Notes: generated by a model from the letters alone, not told the origin. A DNA stretch of 64,000 nt from Argentina anserina (GCF_933775445.1 NC_065874.1:27474501-27538500), one strand, 5' to 3'; positions 12,279-24,532 are shown, numbered from the stretch's first letter. Translations and numbers: made by a program.

Positions 12279-12530
12279 ATGGAAAACCCAGACTCCAGAT
12301 TCAACGGCAAACAAAGCCTCTACCTTCCCAGGAGAGGGCAGGTGAAGATGAGAATCTTCAAGGGCTTGTTCAGGTCGTTGGCTTCGGTGCTGGGTGGATT
12401 TTCCCGGAGGGCAGCCCGAGGAGATGGAGGGTTCTTGAGCTCCAACCCTCAAACTCCGGCTGAAACTCCAAGTGGCTATTGCTCCGATCAGTCCGATGCT
12501 CTGTCCCATCCCAGATCCCCCGCAACTTGA
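12279..12530 (+). CDS. Small protein A (83 aa), RG-x-I/V-K family, unknown function
   Basis: The start is the first ATG after the TATA box, about 200 bases downstream, and the frame ends in TGA at 12,528-12,530. The product is short, basic and soluble-looking: residues 1-17 are polar (MENPDSRFNG), residues 18-30 hold the core RRGQVKMRIFKGLF, followed by a hydrophobic-basic stretch (LASVLGGFSRRA) and a Ser/Pro/Thr-rich tail with one Cys. There is no signal peptide, membrane helix or enzyme motif. The same core occurs in B (RGQIKMKILKGMF) and C (RGEIKKTIFKSL), with matching N-termini (MEN or MES). I recall similar small uncharacterised plant proteins with an LPPxRGxIK core, but cannot confirm that here. 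It is the longest family member in the window and the only one retaining the Ser/Pro tail. Function unknown. Confidence 0.72.
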   Translation: MENPDSRFNGKQSLYLPRRGQVKMRIFKGLFRSLASVLGGFSRRAARGDGGFLSSNPQTPAETPSGYCSDQSDALSHPRSPAT

Positions 12531-14067
12531 TGAGTCGGAGATGTTTTTGTGAGGAATTCCCTGAATAACGTTGTAGACTTGTAGCTGGTGGCGTGGTGTT
12601 AATAGTGTATATAGTAAGTTTTGAGTTACAAGTTTTGGGTTGAGGTTGGGGTCGGGCGTTTAAGAGGAATTCCAGCTTTGTTTTAATTACAGCTTTATGG
12701 CAGATGTGTTTGATGCTGTAATTTTCATATCTTTTGTTCGGGTAATTGACATATAGTAACTTTTTGTTTAAACTTTGAATTATTTCTTTCATTTTGTTCA
12801 TACAGATCTCTGTTTTCCATTTTCTTCTTGTTCGTTTCTGAAAAGATAAACCTTGGCTTGAAATTCAATTTCGAAATTGATAGAAGCTTTGGTGACCACT
12901 GCAGTTTTGGTGACTCTTTCTCCGGCAGAACAGCTTTGACTAACTTTGCAAGTGGGGGTTTTAACTACGATTATACTGAAAACGATGGAAGTTGCAGTAG
13001 TTCTAAGTTCTAACTTTCTATAAGTTTTTGGATTTCGTTTGTCCAAATATAGATTCTTAACCTACCTCTACTTTTATTAAGGTGACCGGTTGGTATCTAT
13101 AGGTACTTGATCGTAATAGTTTCAGGTCTCATTTCTTTTAATCGAATTCCGAATTCTCCATGAAAGGTTACTTGATAGATCGATCGTCATCCCAAATACC
13201 CGGTCCAATAATATCCTCATCCAAAACTAGAAGTCTAGAACTATATATCCTGACAAAAATTTAATGACTAATTTTAAAGCGTCTAATTCTCAAGCTATAG
13301 TGACTGGTTCCCCTCCTCGATCTTCAACCAGTAATCCAGTCCATATTTCTCTGGTGGCTTGAAATTAGCTAGGGCACACTTGGGACCATATATATAGGAG
13401 CCTAAATGTCGAGATATCCAACACTGTGGAAGGTCCATCGATCCACACGTTCACACTTCACATCAATTATCAATACACGATGATTGTTCACACTTCATAT
13501 CCATGACGACGACGATGATGATGAATATATTAGACTATTGGAGCTAGGATCATGATAATATAATTGCCTATTCGACAAATAATCGATCATAGCCAATGGC
13601 TATAATGAAACCATGCATGTAGTGTTTTCCGCTTCAAGGTAGCAACTAGCTCAGGCGAAAAATGCACGCAGTGCTCTATAAATAATCGATCGAGTGCATC
13701 TTAATGAACTCAGGCATGCATGTATACACAAGAGCTCCAAAGTATAGATCATTGTTACAAGTGACAGGCTTAAACTGCAGTGCATGCATGTCACCTGTAC
13801 GTTCTTAATTACTTCTAAGTACTTGGATTCTGCATGTCAGACAACGAGTTACAATTCATATTCAATCGTGTTCGTTGACACCCCTTCTATAGGGTATGAT
13901 TTTGTTTTGTTACCCCAGCAGAAGCTTCTGCCTTTACCATTTTTCAAAGCGTTTGATTGATTATTCATGCATGGTGCCAAAAACCTGCGACCCACCTACA
14001 TATTAGTGACATGAGTCTAAGAATCTTTGAATTGATGTGTGGACTAATGAATGCATGCAGAAGATGG
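12531..14067. other. Non-coding region downstream of gene A
   Basis: Contains the presumed 3' UTR of gene A to about 12,800. The 60-80-codon frames at 12,798-13,046 have no family motif. GATC- and GCATGC-rich intergenic sequence follows. No gene is recognised. Confidence 0.5.
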
Positions 14068-14232
14068 CATATTTCCTGATGACCGGAAAATGATTGACTG
14101 GAACGGAAAATAGAACGGAATTGAATTGACCTAGCTTGCTATAAATATATCCTTTTGGAATCTTAAGAGCTATTTTAAGGCATCTAATTAGACCACCTTC
14201 TTAGTCTTGATTAATCTTTCATTAAAGAACAC
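14068..14232 (-). repeat. Inverted duplicate of 27,385-27,560
   Basis: Read in reverse, this block matches 27,385-27,560: both contain GAAAGATTAAT or GGAAGATTAAT, then AAAAGGATAT, then CTAGGTCAA, then TTCCGTT(C) repeats, then TTTTCCGG. Similarity is moderate with small indels. It shows that non-coding flanks around genes A and B share ancestry in opposite orientation. Confidence 0.7.
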
Positions 14233-14884
14233 CCCATTGATTATTAACATTTCGTTAGTCCTTTCCAAATTCCAACCCAAATTAAGCAAAAATACACAAA
14301 CTCAAATTAGGGATTATTTTCCCTGAATCCCTGATGTTCTAATTATACGCTGCGCATGTGGTTGCACTTGCACCAGCAATGTCGTTGTCTTTTCCTACAT
14401 GTTGGTACATGGCAGTTAGCTCCTGATCGAGTAGCTAGAGTCGACTTTGTTAGTTGACATGAGTTCGTTTTTGAGTCATTTTATGGAGTGCTCATCTTCC
14501 ATCCAATATGTTGATGAGTTTAGGGAGACAACTATATAGCCCTTGGTGTAATTTACATTTATCTTCGATATAAAAAAGAATTAATATCAGTTTATCCTTT
14601 TAAATTTTACACCTAAAAATTAGTTCATCACTTAAACTTTTATTTTAATCAGTTTTCCCTTTATATTTTTAAATGACATCAAATAATGATAAAATTTAGA
14701 TTTTCTTAGTTAAAATCCATTTTTGATTGGTCAAAAGAATCTTTCAAATCATATATGAAAAATCAAAACAAAATTCTCAATAAGCTTACAATAACCCTGA
14801 AGCTTTAAAATTAAGTCTCGTAGCATAATTATCGATATAATCCATATAAAAATCTGAATTTTGGCATTCTTTGAAGCTTTTAAA

Positions 14885-15020
14885 AGTATTTTTACTGTTG
14901 AGAATAATATTATCATTGATTAAGGTGTAATCATTGTAATATGAATTGTTCAATAGAAAAGTAAAATTCTTCTATATATTCCGCTGCTATTACTCGTTGT
15001 TGTTCTATCTTGTATTTTCA
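14885..15020 (+). repeat. 5' LTR remnant (last ~136 bp)
   Basis: Nearly identical to the last part of the 3' LTR (23,583-23,718): AATAATATTATCATTGATTA through CTTGTATTTTCA. Homology stops abruptly at about 14,885, so some 590 bases of the 5' LTR, including its promoter, are missing. Confidence 0.9.
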
Positions 15021-15021
15021 A

Positions 15022-15037
15022 TTGGCATCAGAGCAGG
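15022..15037 (+). promoter_or_regulatory. Primer binding site (tRNA-Met type)
   Basis: TTGGCATCAGAGC directly follows the LTR end (TTTTCA). It differs by one base from the common plant copia primer site TTGGTATCAGAGC, which is complementary to initiator tRNA-Met. Confidence 0.85.
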
Positions 15038-15068
15038 TACTGGAGGTGTCCGGTAGATCTAGCTCAAG

Positions 15069-16421
15069 ATGGAACGTCAAGGATTGAATCAACCACCTTT
15101 GCTCGTTAGCATGGATTTCGCTCAATGGAAACTTCAAATGAGATCATTTATATATGGTATTGACTTTCATGCATGGAGAAGTGTCGAACGTGGATGGAAT
15201 CCTCCAATGAAAGAGGTTGATTCAAAAGCTCCTGAAGGATCGTCTATGCAAGAACTAAAAGATGAAGATGACTGGACTGATAAGGAAATCAAAGCTAGTG
15301 AAGGAAATCACAAAGCTTTGAATGCTCTTTACGAATCAATGAGCAGAGATGAAAAGAAAAGAGTTCAGAATTGTGTTACAGCCAAACAGGTTTGGGATAA
15401 ACTTTGTGTTTTAAATGAAGGTAATGATACTGTAAAAGAACAAAGATTACAACAATATTATTCTAAAATCGATGCTTTAAAAATGAGAGATGATGAAACT
15501 ATTGATGAGTTTTATAGTCGTTTTACTGATCTCTCTAGTTTATGTGAAAGCCTTGGAAGACCTTTACAAGAATCTGATATTGTAAGGAAAATATTACGAT
15601 CTCTTCCAAAGTCATACAAGATGAAGAGGACAACAATCCAGGAGCAATATAATCTAAACGAATATTATGTGGACTTGTTGATTGGAAATCTAAAGGCTTG
15701 GGAGATGGAGCTGGATGAGGATGAAAGACCAAAAGGTAAGAATTCAAAAAATATTGCCTTAAAGGTTACTGAACCCTCAAAATCAAAGTCAGAGAATTCT
15801 GAACATAATGAAATATTACTATTGACTAAAGAGTTTAAGAAATTTTTGAATCAGAAAAACAATAGGAATAAACAAAATAATCAAAATTCTAGGAGAAATT
15901 TTAATAATAAATTTTTGAAAAACGTAGTGATAATTTCTCTCAAAGGAAGTATGAGTATGGAAGTAGTAGTAACAACAATAAGAAATGTTATACTTGGTGG
16001 CATTGGCCACATTGCTACTGATTGTGGAAACAAAAAGACTGATTCAGGTAACAAGGCTTACAAGACATCTTGGAGTGACGATGATGATAGCTCCACAAAA
16101 AGGGACAAAACATTTGCTCTTGTATCTTCTTTCTCGTTAGATTATGCAGGTTCAGAAACTGAGGATCAAGAAGAAGATGAAGACAACAGCTATGAAGATA
16201 ATGAGATGTTTGAATATCAAGCAAGAGTTATAAAAGCTGCAGAGAAAATTTCTGAAAAAAATATCTTGTTAAAACAACAAGTAGAGATGCTGGAAAACGA
16301 AAAAGTGAAACGGGAAGAGGAGAAACTGCACATGCGAAAGAAAAATGACTATGGTGATCAAGTGATTAAACGAAAACATCTTTTAGCCAAAATTCAAATG
16401 CTACAAAATGAGGTAACATAA
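15069..16421 (+). pseudogene. Sirevirus gag (450 codons, zinc knuckle damaged)
   Basis: The ATG at 15,069 lies about 30 bases after the primer site. Residues 1-220 are a UBN2-type Gag region (AKQVWDKLC near 110, DETIDEFYSRFTDLSSLCE near 150). A nucleocapsid zinc knuckle remains as GGIGHIATDCG near residue 310; the upstream part, with the expected first Cys (NKKCYT), is in another frame. One indel near 15,915 and a second near 15,995 put about 27 codons out of frame, so the frame stays open but the CX2CX4HX4C motif is lost. An acidic stretch (DDDDSS, EDQEEDEDN) and a probable coiled coil (residues 390-450, Lys/Glu/Leu-rich) follow. It then stops and pol continues after a short gap. Gag would form the particle shell and bind RNA. 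Confidence 0.82.
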
Positions 16422-16463
16422 AAGAATAATTTAATTGACTTATTAAACTCTAAACTTGGTAAG

Positions 16464-19400
16464 TTGCAGGTTTTGCTTGATGGAACGAATACCAAGGTTG
16501 AAAAGTTTCAACATAGTTCAAAATCACTATTTGAAATTCTGAGTTCAGGAAAAAGCTACAACGATCGAACTGGACTTGGATATACTGGTAAGGGTAGCTC
16601 AACTAGAAATCCGAATTTTTACACTAATTTTGTCTGTGAACAGTCAGGTTCAAAGGAATGTGAGAAATACATTGAAGAACATGTAGAATAGGAAAATCTT
16701 CAGACCTCATTCAAATCAAATATTGTCAACTCGAATGATAGGTATGAGGAAGATATTCAAGATATTCGAAGTAAGTTGAAAGAACATAGTCAGCTTTTAC
16801 TTGATATCTCTCGCTTTGTTGGTTTGTCTAAATCTTATAAAGAAACTAAACATGATGCAAACATGGTTAGGAGACATTCAGGTAAGAAGGTTTGGAGGAA
16901 AAAGTATAATCATGATTCCATAGAAGCTTTTTGTAATTTGTGCCATATTGATATAGATTATGAATCGAATGATATTAAGGCTACGTATAATGTTGTTATT
17001 ATTGCGTTATCTGCTAGACAGGAGGACACTTGGTATATTGATAGTGGTTGTTCTAGACACATGTGTGGTAACAAACATTGGTTTTCTGACTTAGAGGAAT
17101 CAGGTGTGACAGGTGCTGTTACTTTTGGAGACGGGAAGAAAGCAAAAATTAGAGGGAAAGGCTCAATCAAATCTCAGGATCTTAACTGCTTAAATAATGT
17201 TCTTTATGTTGAAGGTTTATCTAATAACCTTATTAGTGTTAGTCAATTAGCTGACGAGTATGAAGATGTCTGGTTTAATAAACGCAGTTGTGTGGTTTTT
17301 GACAAAGATGGTACCATTGTGATGGGAGGGGTTAGATCAGGAGATAATTGTTATCATGTTGCATCTAATTTAAAATCTGATAACTCGGAATCGTGTTTCA
17401 GGACTAGCTCAGTTGAGGAAACCATGGAGCTTTGGCATAAGCGTCTTGGCCATCTAAACTTTCAAGATTTGCTTAGACTATCTAGTCAAAAATTAGTAAG
17501 AGGCTTACCTACATTAAGTGGTCATACTGATGTTGTTTGTGGAGGATGTAAAACAGGTAAACAAACTCGTGCAAATCATAAAGTTGTGAATGCTTCCTCA
17601 TCATCTCAACCTTTGGAGTTGTTACATATGGACTTAATGGGACCTTCTGCTACTGTAAGTATGGCAGGTAAGGAATATATCTTTGTTGTGGTTGATGACT
17701 ATTCTCGATTTACATGGGTTGATTTTCTAAAGGATAAAAGTGAGACATTTGATTCTTTCGAAAAAATGAGTAAACAACTTAGAGTGGAAAAACAACAAGC
17801 TAATCTTCAAATCGCTAGAATTAGATCTGACAATGAAACTGAATTTAAAAATTCCAAATTTTTTAAATATTATCGAGATTACGGTGTGTTTCATGAGTTT
17901 TCAGCTCCCATAACCCCTCAACAGAATGGAATAGCTGAACGCAAAAAACAGATCCTTATTAGACATGGCAAGGGTAATGTTGCATTCACCTGGTTTAAGT
18001 GAGAATTTTTGGGCTGAAGCGGTAAATACTGCATGCTACGTTGGGAATCGAGTTCTTCTTCGTTCAGGTACAAAGAACACTCCATATGAATTATGGAAAG
18101 GTAAGAAACATGATGTAAGTTACTTTTATGTTTTTAGAAATCCTTATTATATTTTAAAAGACCGTGAACATCTAGCTAAATTTGCTCCAAGATCAGACTC
18201 AGGTATTTTTCTTGGCTATTCTCTAGACAGTCGTGCTTATAGAGTGTATAATAAAGAAACTCGAACTGTCATGGATTCCATAAATGTTTCTGTTGATGAT
18301 AATTTTAATGAGTCCAATTTATCTGAAGAAAGTCTAACTAGTTCGAAAGATGAGATTGTGCACTCACATGAAGCAGTCACAGAAGTGGATAAAAATCTAC
18401 AACCTGCAGTAAAATATCGAACTGGATTTAAGCAGGTTAGAAAAGACCATTCGTTCAATGATATCATTGGAGATAATGGTGAAGGCATGCGTACAAGAAG
18501 GAAGAATGTTGAGATTACTTCAGTCACAAAAGACGACTCTGAATGCTCCAACACAGAAATTGCGGACATCAATAAAGCTCTAGTAAGTTTTGTCAAAGAA
18601 AGAGTTAAAGAAACTAACAAATTAAAATGTTTTGGATTTGTTTCTTTGATAGAACCTAAAAATATCAAGGAGGCTTTGCTAGATGATGATTGGATCAATG
18701 CAATGCAAGAGGAACTAAATCAATTTGAAAAGAATGAGGTATGGATTCTTGTTCCTCGTCCTGAGAACACTAATGTTGTTGGTACTAAGTGGATTTTCAG
18801 GAATAAAATGGATGAACATGGCACAATCACAAGAAATAAAGCAAGATTAGTTGCTCAAGGATATTCACAGGTCGAAGGCTTGGACTTTGATGAAACTTTT
18901 GCCCCGGTGGCTCGACTTGAATCCATCAGACTTTTGTTAGCCATTGCATGTCAACGTAAGTTTAAGTTATTTCAAATGGATGTAAAAACTGCTTTTTTAA
19001 ATGGTGAAGTACAGGAGGAAGTGTTTGTTGAACAACCTCCGGGATTCAAAGATATTCATCATCCTAATTACGTTTGGAAACTTAAAAAGGCTGTTTATGG
19101 TCTTAAACAGGCCCCTCGTGCCTGGTATGATAAACTCTCTACTTATCTTGTTTCTCAAGGATATTTCCGAGGCACTGTAGACAAAACTCTATTTGTTAAA
19201 CATGTTGAAAGTCATCTCATGGTTGCACAAGTATATGTTGATGATATTATTTTTGGATCTACTTATGATGTTTTAGTAAAAGAATTCACTAGAATCATGA
19301 CTAATGAGTTTGAGATGAGTATGTGTGGTAAACTTACTTACTTTTTGGGTCTGCAAATTAAACTAAATCATAATGGCATTTTTCTATCCCAATCAAAATA

Positions 19401-20130
19401 TGCTGAAAACCTCATTAAGAAATTTGATATGACTGAGAAGAAATCTGTTAGTACACCTATGAGTACCATCATAAAGTTATGTCATGATCTTGATGGTAAG
19501 TCTATTGACCAAACTAAATATCTTAGTATGATTGGTAGTTTGCTTTACCTTACTGCTAGTCGTCCTGATATATCTTACAGTGTAGGTGTTTGTGCCAGGT
19601 TTCAGGCTAATCCAAAAGAATCGCATTTGGAAGCTGTTAAACGAATTATTCGTTATGTTTCCGAAAGTATAACATGTGGTGTATTTTATACGTATGACAC
19701 TAATGCTGAAATTGCAGGTTATTCTGATGCAGATTGGGGAGGTAATCTGCAAGATCAAAAGAGCACAAGTGGCGGTTGTTTCTTTGTTGGTAAGAATTTA
19801 GTTGCATGGCATAGTAAGAAACAAAATTGTACTTTATTGTCTACTGCAGAAGCTGAATATGTTGCCGCAGGTAGTTGTTGTACTCAAATGCTTTGGATGA
19901 AGAATATGCTTAAGGATTATGGTATTTCACAGGGAAAACTTGTGATTTTCTGTGATAATACAAGTGCTATTAATATTTTCAAAAATCATGTTCAACATAC
20001 TAGGACTAAACACATAGATATATGTTATCATTTCATTCGTGAACTTGTTGATAAGAATATTCTATCATTAGAATTTGTTTATACCAATTATCAATGGGCA
20101 GATTTGTTCACCAAACCACTGGATACGTAA
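16464..20130 (+). pseudogene. Sirevirus pol: protease, integrase, RT, RNase H (frameshifted)
   Basis: The first segment, 16,464-16,691, ends in a stop; the main part runs 16,776-18,002 and then shifts frame to 17,965-20,130. Domains in order: protease (WYIDSGCSRHMCGN, about 17,032); GAG-pre-integrase zinc region (LWHKRLGHLNFQDLL, with CGGCKTGKQ, about 17,430-17,560); integrase core with MDLMG, DDYSRF, RSDNETEF and TPQQNGIAER; reverse transcriptase (RLVAQGYSQ, QMDVKTAFLNGE, VYVDDIIFGST, about 18,780-19,260); RNase H (GYSDADWGG, STAEAEYVAA, FCDNTSAI, TRTKHIDI) to the stop at 20,130. The integrase has RSDNETEF where RSDNGTEF is usual. The frameshift near 17,965-18,002 cuts the protein right after the integrase core, so the copy is not functional. 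Confidence 0.88.
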
Positions 20131-20495
20131 CGCTTTCTGACCTTACGTAATGTCATTGGCTTTTGCTCTCAATATTGACAAATAACAGCCTATGTGAGTA
20201 CCTATGTCAAGGTAATCGTTCCTTGTCCTTGATCTTATCTTACTATAGATGAGTTACTGCTTTTTACCTGTTAGTTCTTTAGGGCTCTTAACATTGTTAC
20301 TTTGGATCTCTCATCCAGTGTTCTCGGATATTATTTATGATCATTAGCCTTTTGTTTGATTCTCACGTACACATACTTCATAGTGGTGGACAAATATGAG
20401 TTGAGTCACATAATCAGGAGCCGGTGTAGTTGAATACATGTTATAGATTATGACTGCATGAAAAAAATGTGTAAGGAATTTGTGCATGCAGTCTT

Positions 20496-20672
20496 AGGCC
20501 AGGCTAGTTCTACATCTCAAGGAGTTGACTAGCTACTCGACTCCTAGAGGAATGGACTGGTTTGGTCTCCCCGGATGATATGATACGCTTAGGCCATGCT
20601 AGCTCTCCTCTCCAGGGATTGACTAACTACTCGATACCTGTTGGAATGGGCTGGTTTGGTCTCCACGGTGGT
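20496..20672 (+). repeat. Two direct ~85-95 bp repeats downstream of Sirevirus pol
   Basis: TAGGCCAGGCTAG...TGGTTTGGTCTCCCCGG is followed at once by TAGGCCATGCTAG...TGGTTTGGTCTCCACGG. Both contain GTTGACTAG or ATTGACTAA, then CTACTCGA. The copies differ at several positions. No coding role is seen. Confidence 0.75.
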
Positions 20673-21793
20673 TGAAAAATTGTCTCAGCAATGTTCTGAG
20701 CATATATTATCATTTTCAAAGAAAAAAAATATAATACAACTTATGGTGTTATAAGGTGATTTTCTGGAGAGATAGGGGGGAGTGTCGTTTACGTTGGCTT
20801 GCGCATTTAATCACTCCTCATTTTCATTCCCATTATGAAGTATACTTATTGCACACCACATCTTACTATTGGCTAATGGTTATGTGTATTGCTCGAGGAT
20901 GCATGTTTGTGTGGTTGATAAAGTGTATTGTGTTGCTCAATGAGAATGTCCAGGTAATTGTCGTAAATCTTCCTATAGTTGTATGGTCTGCTTGGACTTG
21001 TCTCAATTATCTTGACATCGTGTACTTTGTACTTCTTTCAGTGTCATGTTGAGAGCTCAATGCGTGTATGGTCTAAAATTGCTTATGTTTCATAGATTGG
21101 TCTACATACTTGATTTTTAGTTTCGAACTCTAGGTATTACTAGAATCATCCTTGTCTATGCATGCAAGTGGTTGTTATGTTCACATTGTGGTGTTTTAGT
21201 TTGCCTACATACCGGTAGATAACTTGCATTGTTTCATGGTTCACTAATCTTCCGTCTTATCGTATGCTTGTGTACGTTTTCTTTCTATGGAAGATTTAGT
21301 TTCCCTCTGTGATTCGATCTATCATCTACTGCATCTCTGTGTCAACTATTTCATGTTTTAGAAGGGAATATCTTCTATGCTTTATAGGTTGCAAACAGAA
21401 ATCCAGTCTGGTTCTTCTTTCGTCCCTTCAACTAGGTTACTCCTTACATCGTTTTTGTGACTTTGTATACATCATTATGCGCCTCCAAACCTGTTTTGTT
21501 TTGCCGTATACTTCTAATTTTCATGGTGCATGCATTGGTGAGCAGAAATCCTCTCAGAATAATTTCCTATTGCTGCATCATGTTGTGTGATTTACCCTTA
21601 TCCGCACGGCATGTAAGATCTGCATGTATCTTGGTTGGTTCCCTTTTCTTTTGCAGCTAGGGTTGCTTGATATTCTTCAATCCTTGATTCTCTGACTAGA
21701 TACGTGCTTCGACTTTAATGTGGTTTTCCTCTTTACTCCGATTTGCCTTAGGGTTTATGTATTTGTACCTCTATATATATAGTTGTCTCCTAT

Positions 21794-22507
21794 GTGCTTA
21801 CATTCACATCCTATTATCTCTTCTGCCGTCTTCACGGTTTGTGTCAAGTGTGCAGGAGTCTCTACCATGGACGGAGCCAGAGCAACCACCACGACACAGA
21901 GGATGCAAGACGTGAAGCTGCCCCTCGTCATCAACAAGTTGTGTCTGCTCATCCTATTACCCTAGCTGAAATCAATCACGCCTTCTCACGGCTTGGTGTT
22001 CAATTTCAAACACAAATCAATCGTGTGCAGTTGTTGCATGAAACTGGTCATGACAATGTCACAAGGCAACTACATCGGATGGAGGCCGCCATACAACTGC
22101 TCGTGGATCTCGGGTCGGAGACACAATCCATACTGCGGACTTCATCTGCTCCTGTAGGACCACCTCCTTCTTATGGTTCCTTGTCAAGCTCGGAGGGACT
22201 TTTTTCTTCCCCTCCTCTTCCGACGGAGGGGAGTCCACTATGGGATACCATCTTTCAAGAATGAGAGCGTCGTGTCGAGCGGAACATGCTTGCAACTCGG
22301 ACTGCGTGGTTGGCTGATCACGAACGTCTTCAAGGTCCTCAACCACATTCCCAAGCCGTGGCAGTTGTCCCTGTTGCTCCTCCTTCCCCTCCAACATCCA
22401 ATGGTCCTGCTTTTCAGAATGGAGATCTCGCACCTCATGAATGGACACATTACAACTCCATTGGTGGACGTCGGAGGAGTGCTCGGCGCGGACGTGGTCA
22501 TGCTTAG
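21794..22507 (+). pseudogene. Extra reading frame after pol (env-like position), one internal stop
   Basis: One frame is open from 21,794 to 22,507 except for a TGA at 22,262-22,264. The second part (22,286-22,507) is in the same frame as the first. The product is rich in Gln, His, Arg, Ser and Pro. A stretch near residues 60-115 (Gln/Leu/Glu-rich, with HRMEAAIQLLVDLG) could be a coiled coil, then a Pro/Ser-rich part, then an Arg/Gly-rich end (RRRSARRGRG). Sireviruses often carry an extra frame, sometimes called env-like, at this place. I see no clear membrane segment, so an envelope role is not supported by this sequence. The first ATG of the real frame is uncertain. Confidence 0.55.
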
Positions 22508-22545
22508 GCTGCTTAAGACCTCTCCTCCTTTGGCTTCATCACCTT

Positions 22546-22552
22546 AGGGGGA
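22546..22552 (+). promoter_or_regulatory. Upstream polypurine tract
   Basis: AGGGGGAGA follows the stop of the extra frame. It resembles the second tract at 22,978 and may be one of the multiple polypurine tracts described for Sireviruses. Confidence 0.5.
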
Positions 22553-22977
22553 GACATCAAGTCCCTAGTTCCTATTCAAGCTTTAATTTGTGTTATTTGG
22601 CTAAGAACTATTTTCAATTAGTTTGGTTTGCTTTGTACTCTAAGTGTTATGCACAAACTATGTTTGGTTAATCATGGTTATTTGAATTTTAATGCTTCTA
22701 TTGGTTGTTGTCTATTAGAACCTATGATCAAGTCACTTGATATCTTGAAAAGGATGATCATTGATTCTTGATATCAAGTGATGTATTCTCTTATTGAGAA
22801 TTGGGGAGGTTCAATTTATGATATAGGTTAGGTTTTTGTTAAACTTGTACTTATGATGTTCTTTGTGAGTGTGTAGGTACTTGATGGTAAAAGGTGCATG
22901 GACGGCCAAATGGGGAGATTGAAGGTACACATATTGGCCTCCATAAGGTGATGAAGACAAAAGGAGTGAAGCACAAC

Positions 22978-22988
22978 AAAGGGGGAGC
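22978..22988 (+). promoter_or_regulatory. Polypurine tract adjoining the 3' LTR
   Basis: AAAGGGGGAGC stands two bases before the proposed LTR start TGATGACATT at 22,991, the normal place for the plus-strand primer. Confidence 0.7.
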
Positions 22989-22990
22989 AT

Positions 22991-23718
22991 TGATGACATT
23001 TCCTAGTCGGACTAGGAAATACATCTCGCGGCAAGATTTTGTGAGTTGGTCAAATCGAACATATATGGAAATATATATGGGATCATATATGGAGAGAATA
23101 AAGTATATTTGGAAAAATAGTTTCAAATATATTTAGTTTAAAATGTATTCTATATGTATTGTTTTTTCCTTTTATATAGAATGATGTATTAGGAAAGGAT
23201 TTAGGTTGATTACCTATTTTGTACTAGGGTTAGGGAATGCATGGCCGGCTGTGATATATATATATATATAGGAGGTATTCATGCAGTAGCCGGTGAGCCA
23301 AAAAGAGATACACGGCCAAAGAGAAGAAGAAAATAGAGAGAATGAGAGAAAGAGAGAAAAAGAAGAAAAGAGGTGAATCTATAGAGAAGAAAATTCACAC
23401 AAAGAGAAGCTTAGTGCTAGGAGATCTTTGTGACTCCATTGAAGACCTTAGTAGCAACATTAACGTTCTTAGTGAGGTTGATCATCCGTGTGTCTACAAC
23501 GATCTTAGTGAGGTTGTATCGACACTTGAAGCAACGATCTTAGTGAGGTTGTTTCATGCTTTATTGTGACTATCAAGTAAGAAGTATTTTTACTTTTGAG
23601 AATAATATTATCATTGATTAAGGTGTAATCATTGTAATATGAATTGTTCAATAGAAAAGTAAAATTATTCTATATATTCCGCTGCTATTACTCGTTGTTG
23701 TTCTATCTTGTATTTTCA
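22991..23718 (+). repeat. 3' LTR of the Sirevirus (728 bp)
   Basis: Begins TGATGACATT after the polypurine tract and ends TTGTATTTTCA, so it has TG...CA limits. The last 136 bases match the 5' remnant. A run of TA repeats at about 23,253-23,271 is the likely TATA region. Three spaced copies of a CGATCTTAGTGAGGTTG-like or CGTTCTTAGTGAGGTTG-like block occur at about 23,460-23,550. Confidence 0.78.
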
Positions 23719-24532
23719 TGGTGTAATGTCAATTTTGTTCAAGTTTGGTTAAATCATGTTCTCTTACTGTGCTGATGGATTTGATAATTTGATGCCCCAA
23801 TTGAATGAATATCTGGATATGGGTAATGGAGACGAAGTAATGCAACAGTTCTTTAATTTTCACAATAGTACTTTTACAGCTCTCTGTTCTATCTTCACTA
23901 ATTGCTACTAATTCAGTTCTGAAAGGAAATGATCTCTCGTGAAAACAACAACTTTTGTATAACCCTTTCTTCAGCAGAAAGAATTTGGTCTTAGTCGTTA
24001 AACATAGCTTTTTTGACGACATATTAACCCCCCACTTTGGTAACCCACTGACCCCCCCTTCTGATTGGTATATCTGTATCATCACGTACAGAGCTCTCCT
24101 CTATATCTCCTCCTCAATGCATGCATCTGGGAATCTGTCTCTTTCACACTCGAGCTCACGCTCAATAACAGCCAAATATTGTAACTGACCAGTTGGTAAT
24201 TGTTTGGTACGTAGTTGATTGTTATGGTGAAAATTACTATAATTGGTTCATTCGAATTCTGAATTCTCAAATGATGTTCGATCTAGCGCGTTTCGGGATA
24301 AGATTGGTGAATCCAGGTACTACCATAATTAATTTGTAGAATAACGTACTTCATTATTTATTATTTATTATTTCGTATGTTCGTAGTAAAATATGTAATT
24401 AAAGCGTTGATGAATTAATTGATCCAAATATCCAAACCCAGTCAGTTCTATTCTGGCCGTGGCGTCGCTTTCTATTTTGTCAGCAAAATCCCAAAAAGAT
24501 CTAGTCTATTAAATTAAGGCGACAAAGTTTCC
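23719..24532. other. Non-coding spacer
   Basis: No gene recognised. A C-rich stretch (ACCCCCCACTTTGG, ACCCCCCCTTCTG) lies near 24,030-24,060. Reverse-strand frames at 23,729-24,085 show no motif. Confidence 0.45.

Larger units (their letters stand above)
14885..23718 (+). mobile_element. Sirevirus-like Ty1/copia retrotransposon, 8.8 kb, defective
   Basis: Order on the plus strand: 136-base 5' LTR remnant, primer site, gag, pol (protease, integrase, reverse transcriptase, RNase H), a 2.9 kb region with an extra reading frame, polypurine tracts, complete 3' LTR. A long gag with UBN2-like region, zinc knuckle and coiled coil, VYVDDIIFGST in the reverse transcriptase, an extra frame after pol and more than one polypurine tract fit the Sirevirus (SIRE/Maximus) lineage. 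Frameshifts and stops in gag, pol and the extra frame, plus loss of most of the 5' LTR, make it inactive. No TSD can be scored because the left end is lost. Confidence 0.88.
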
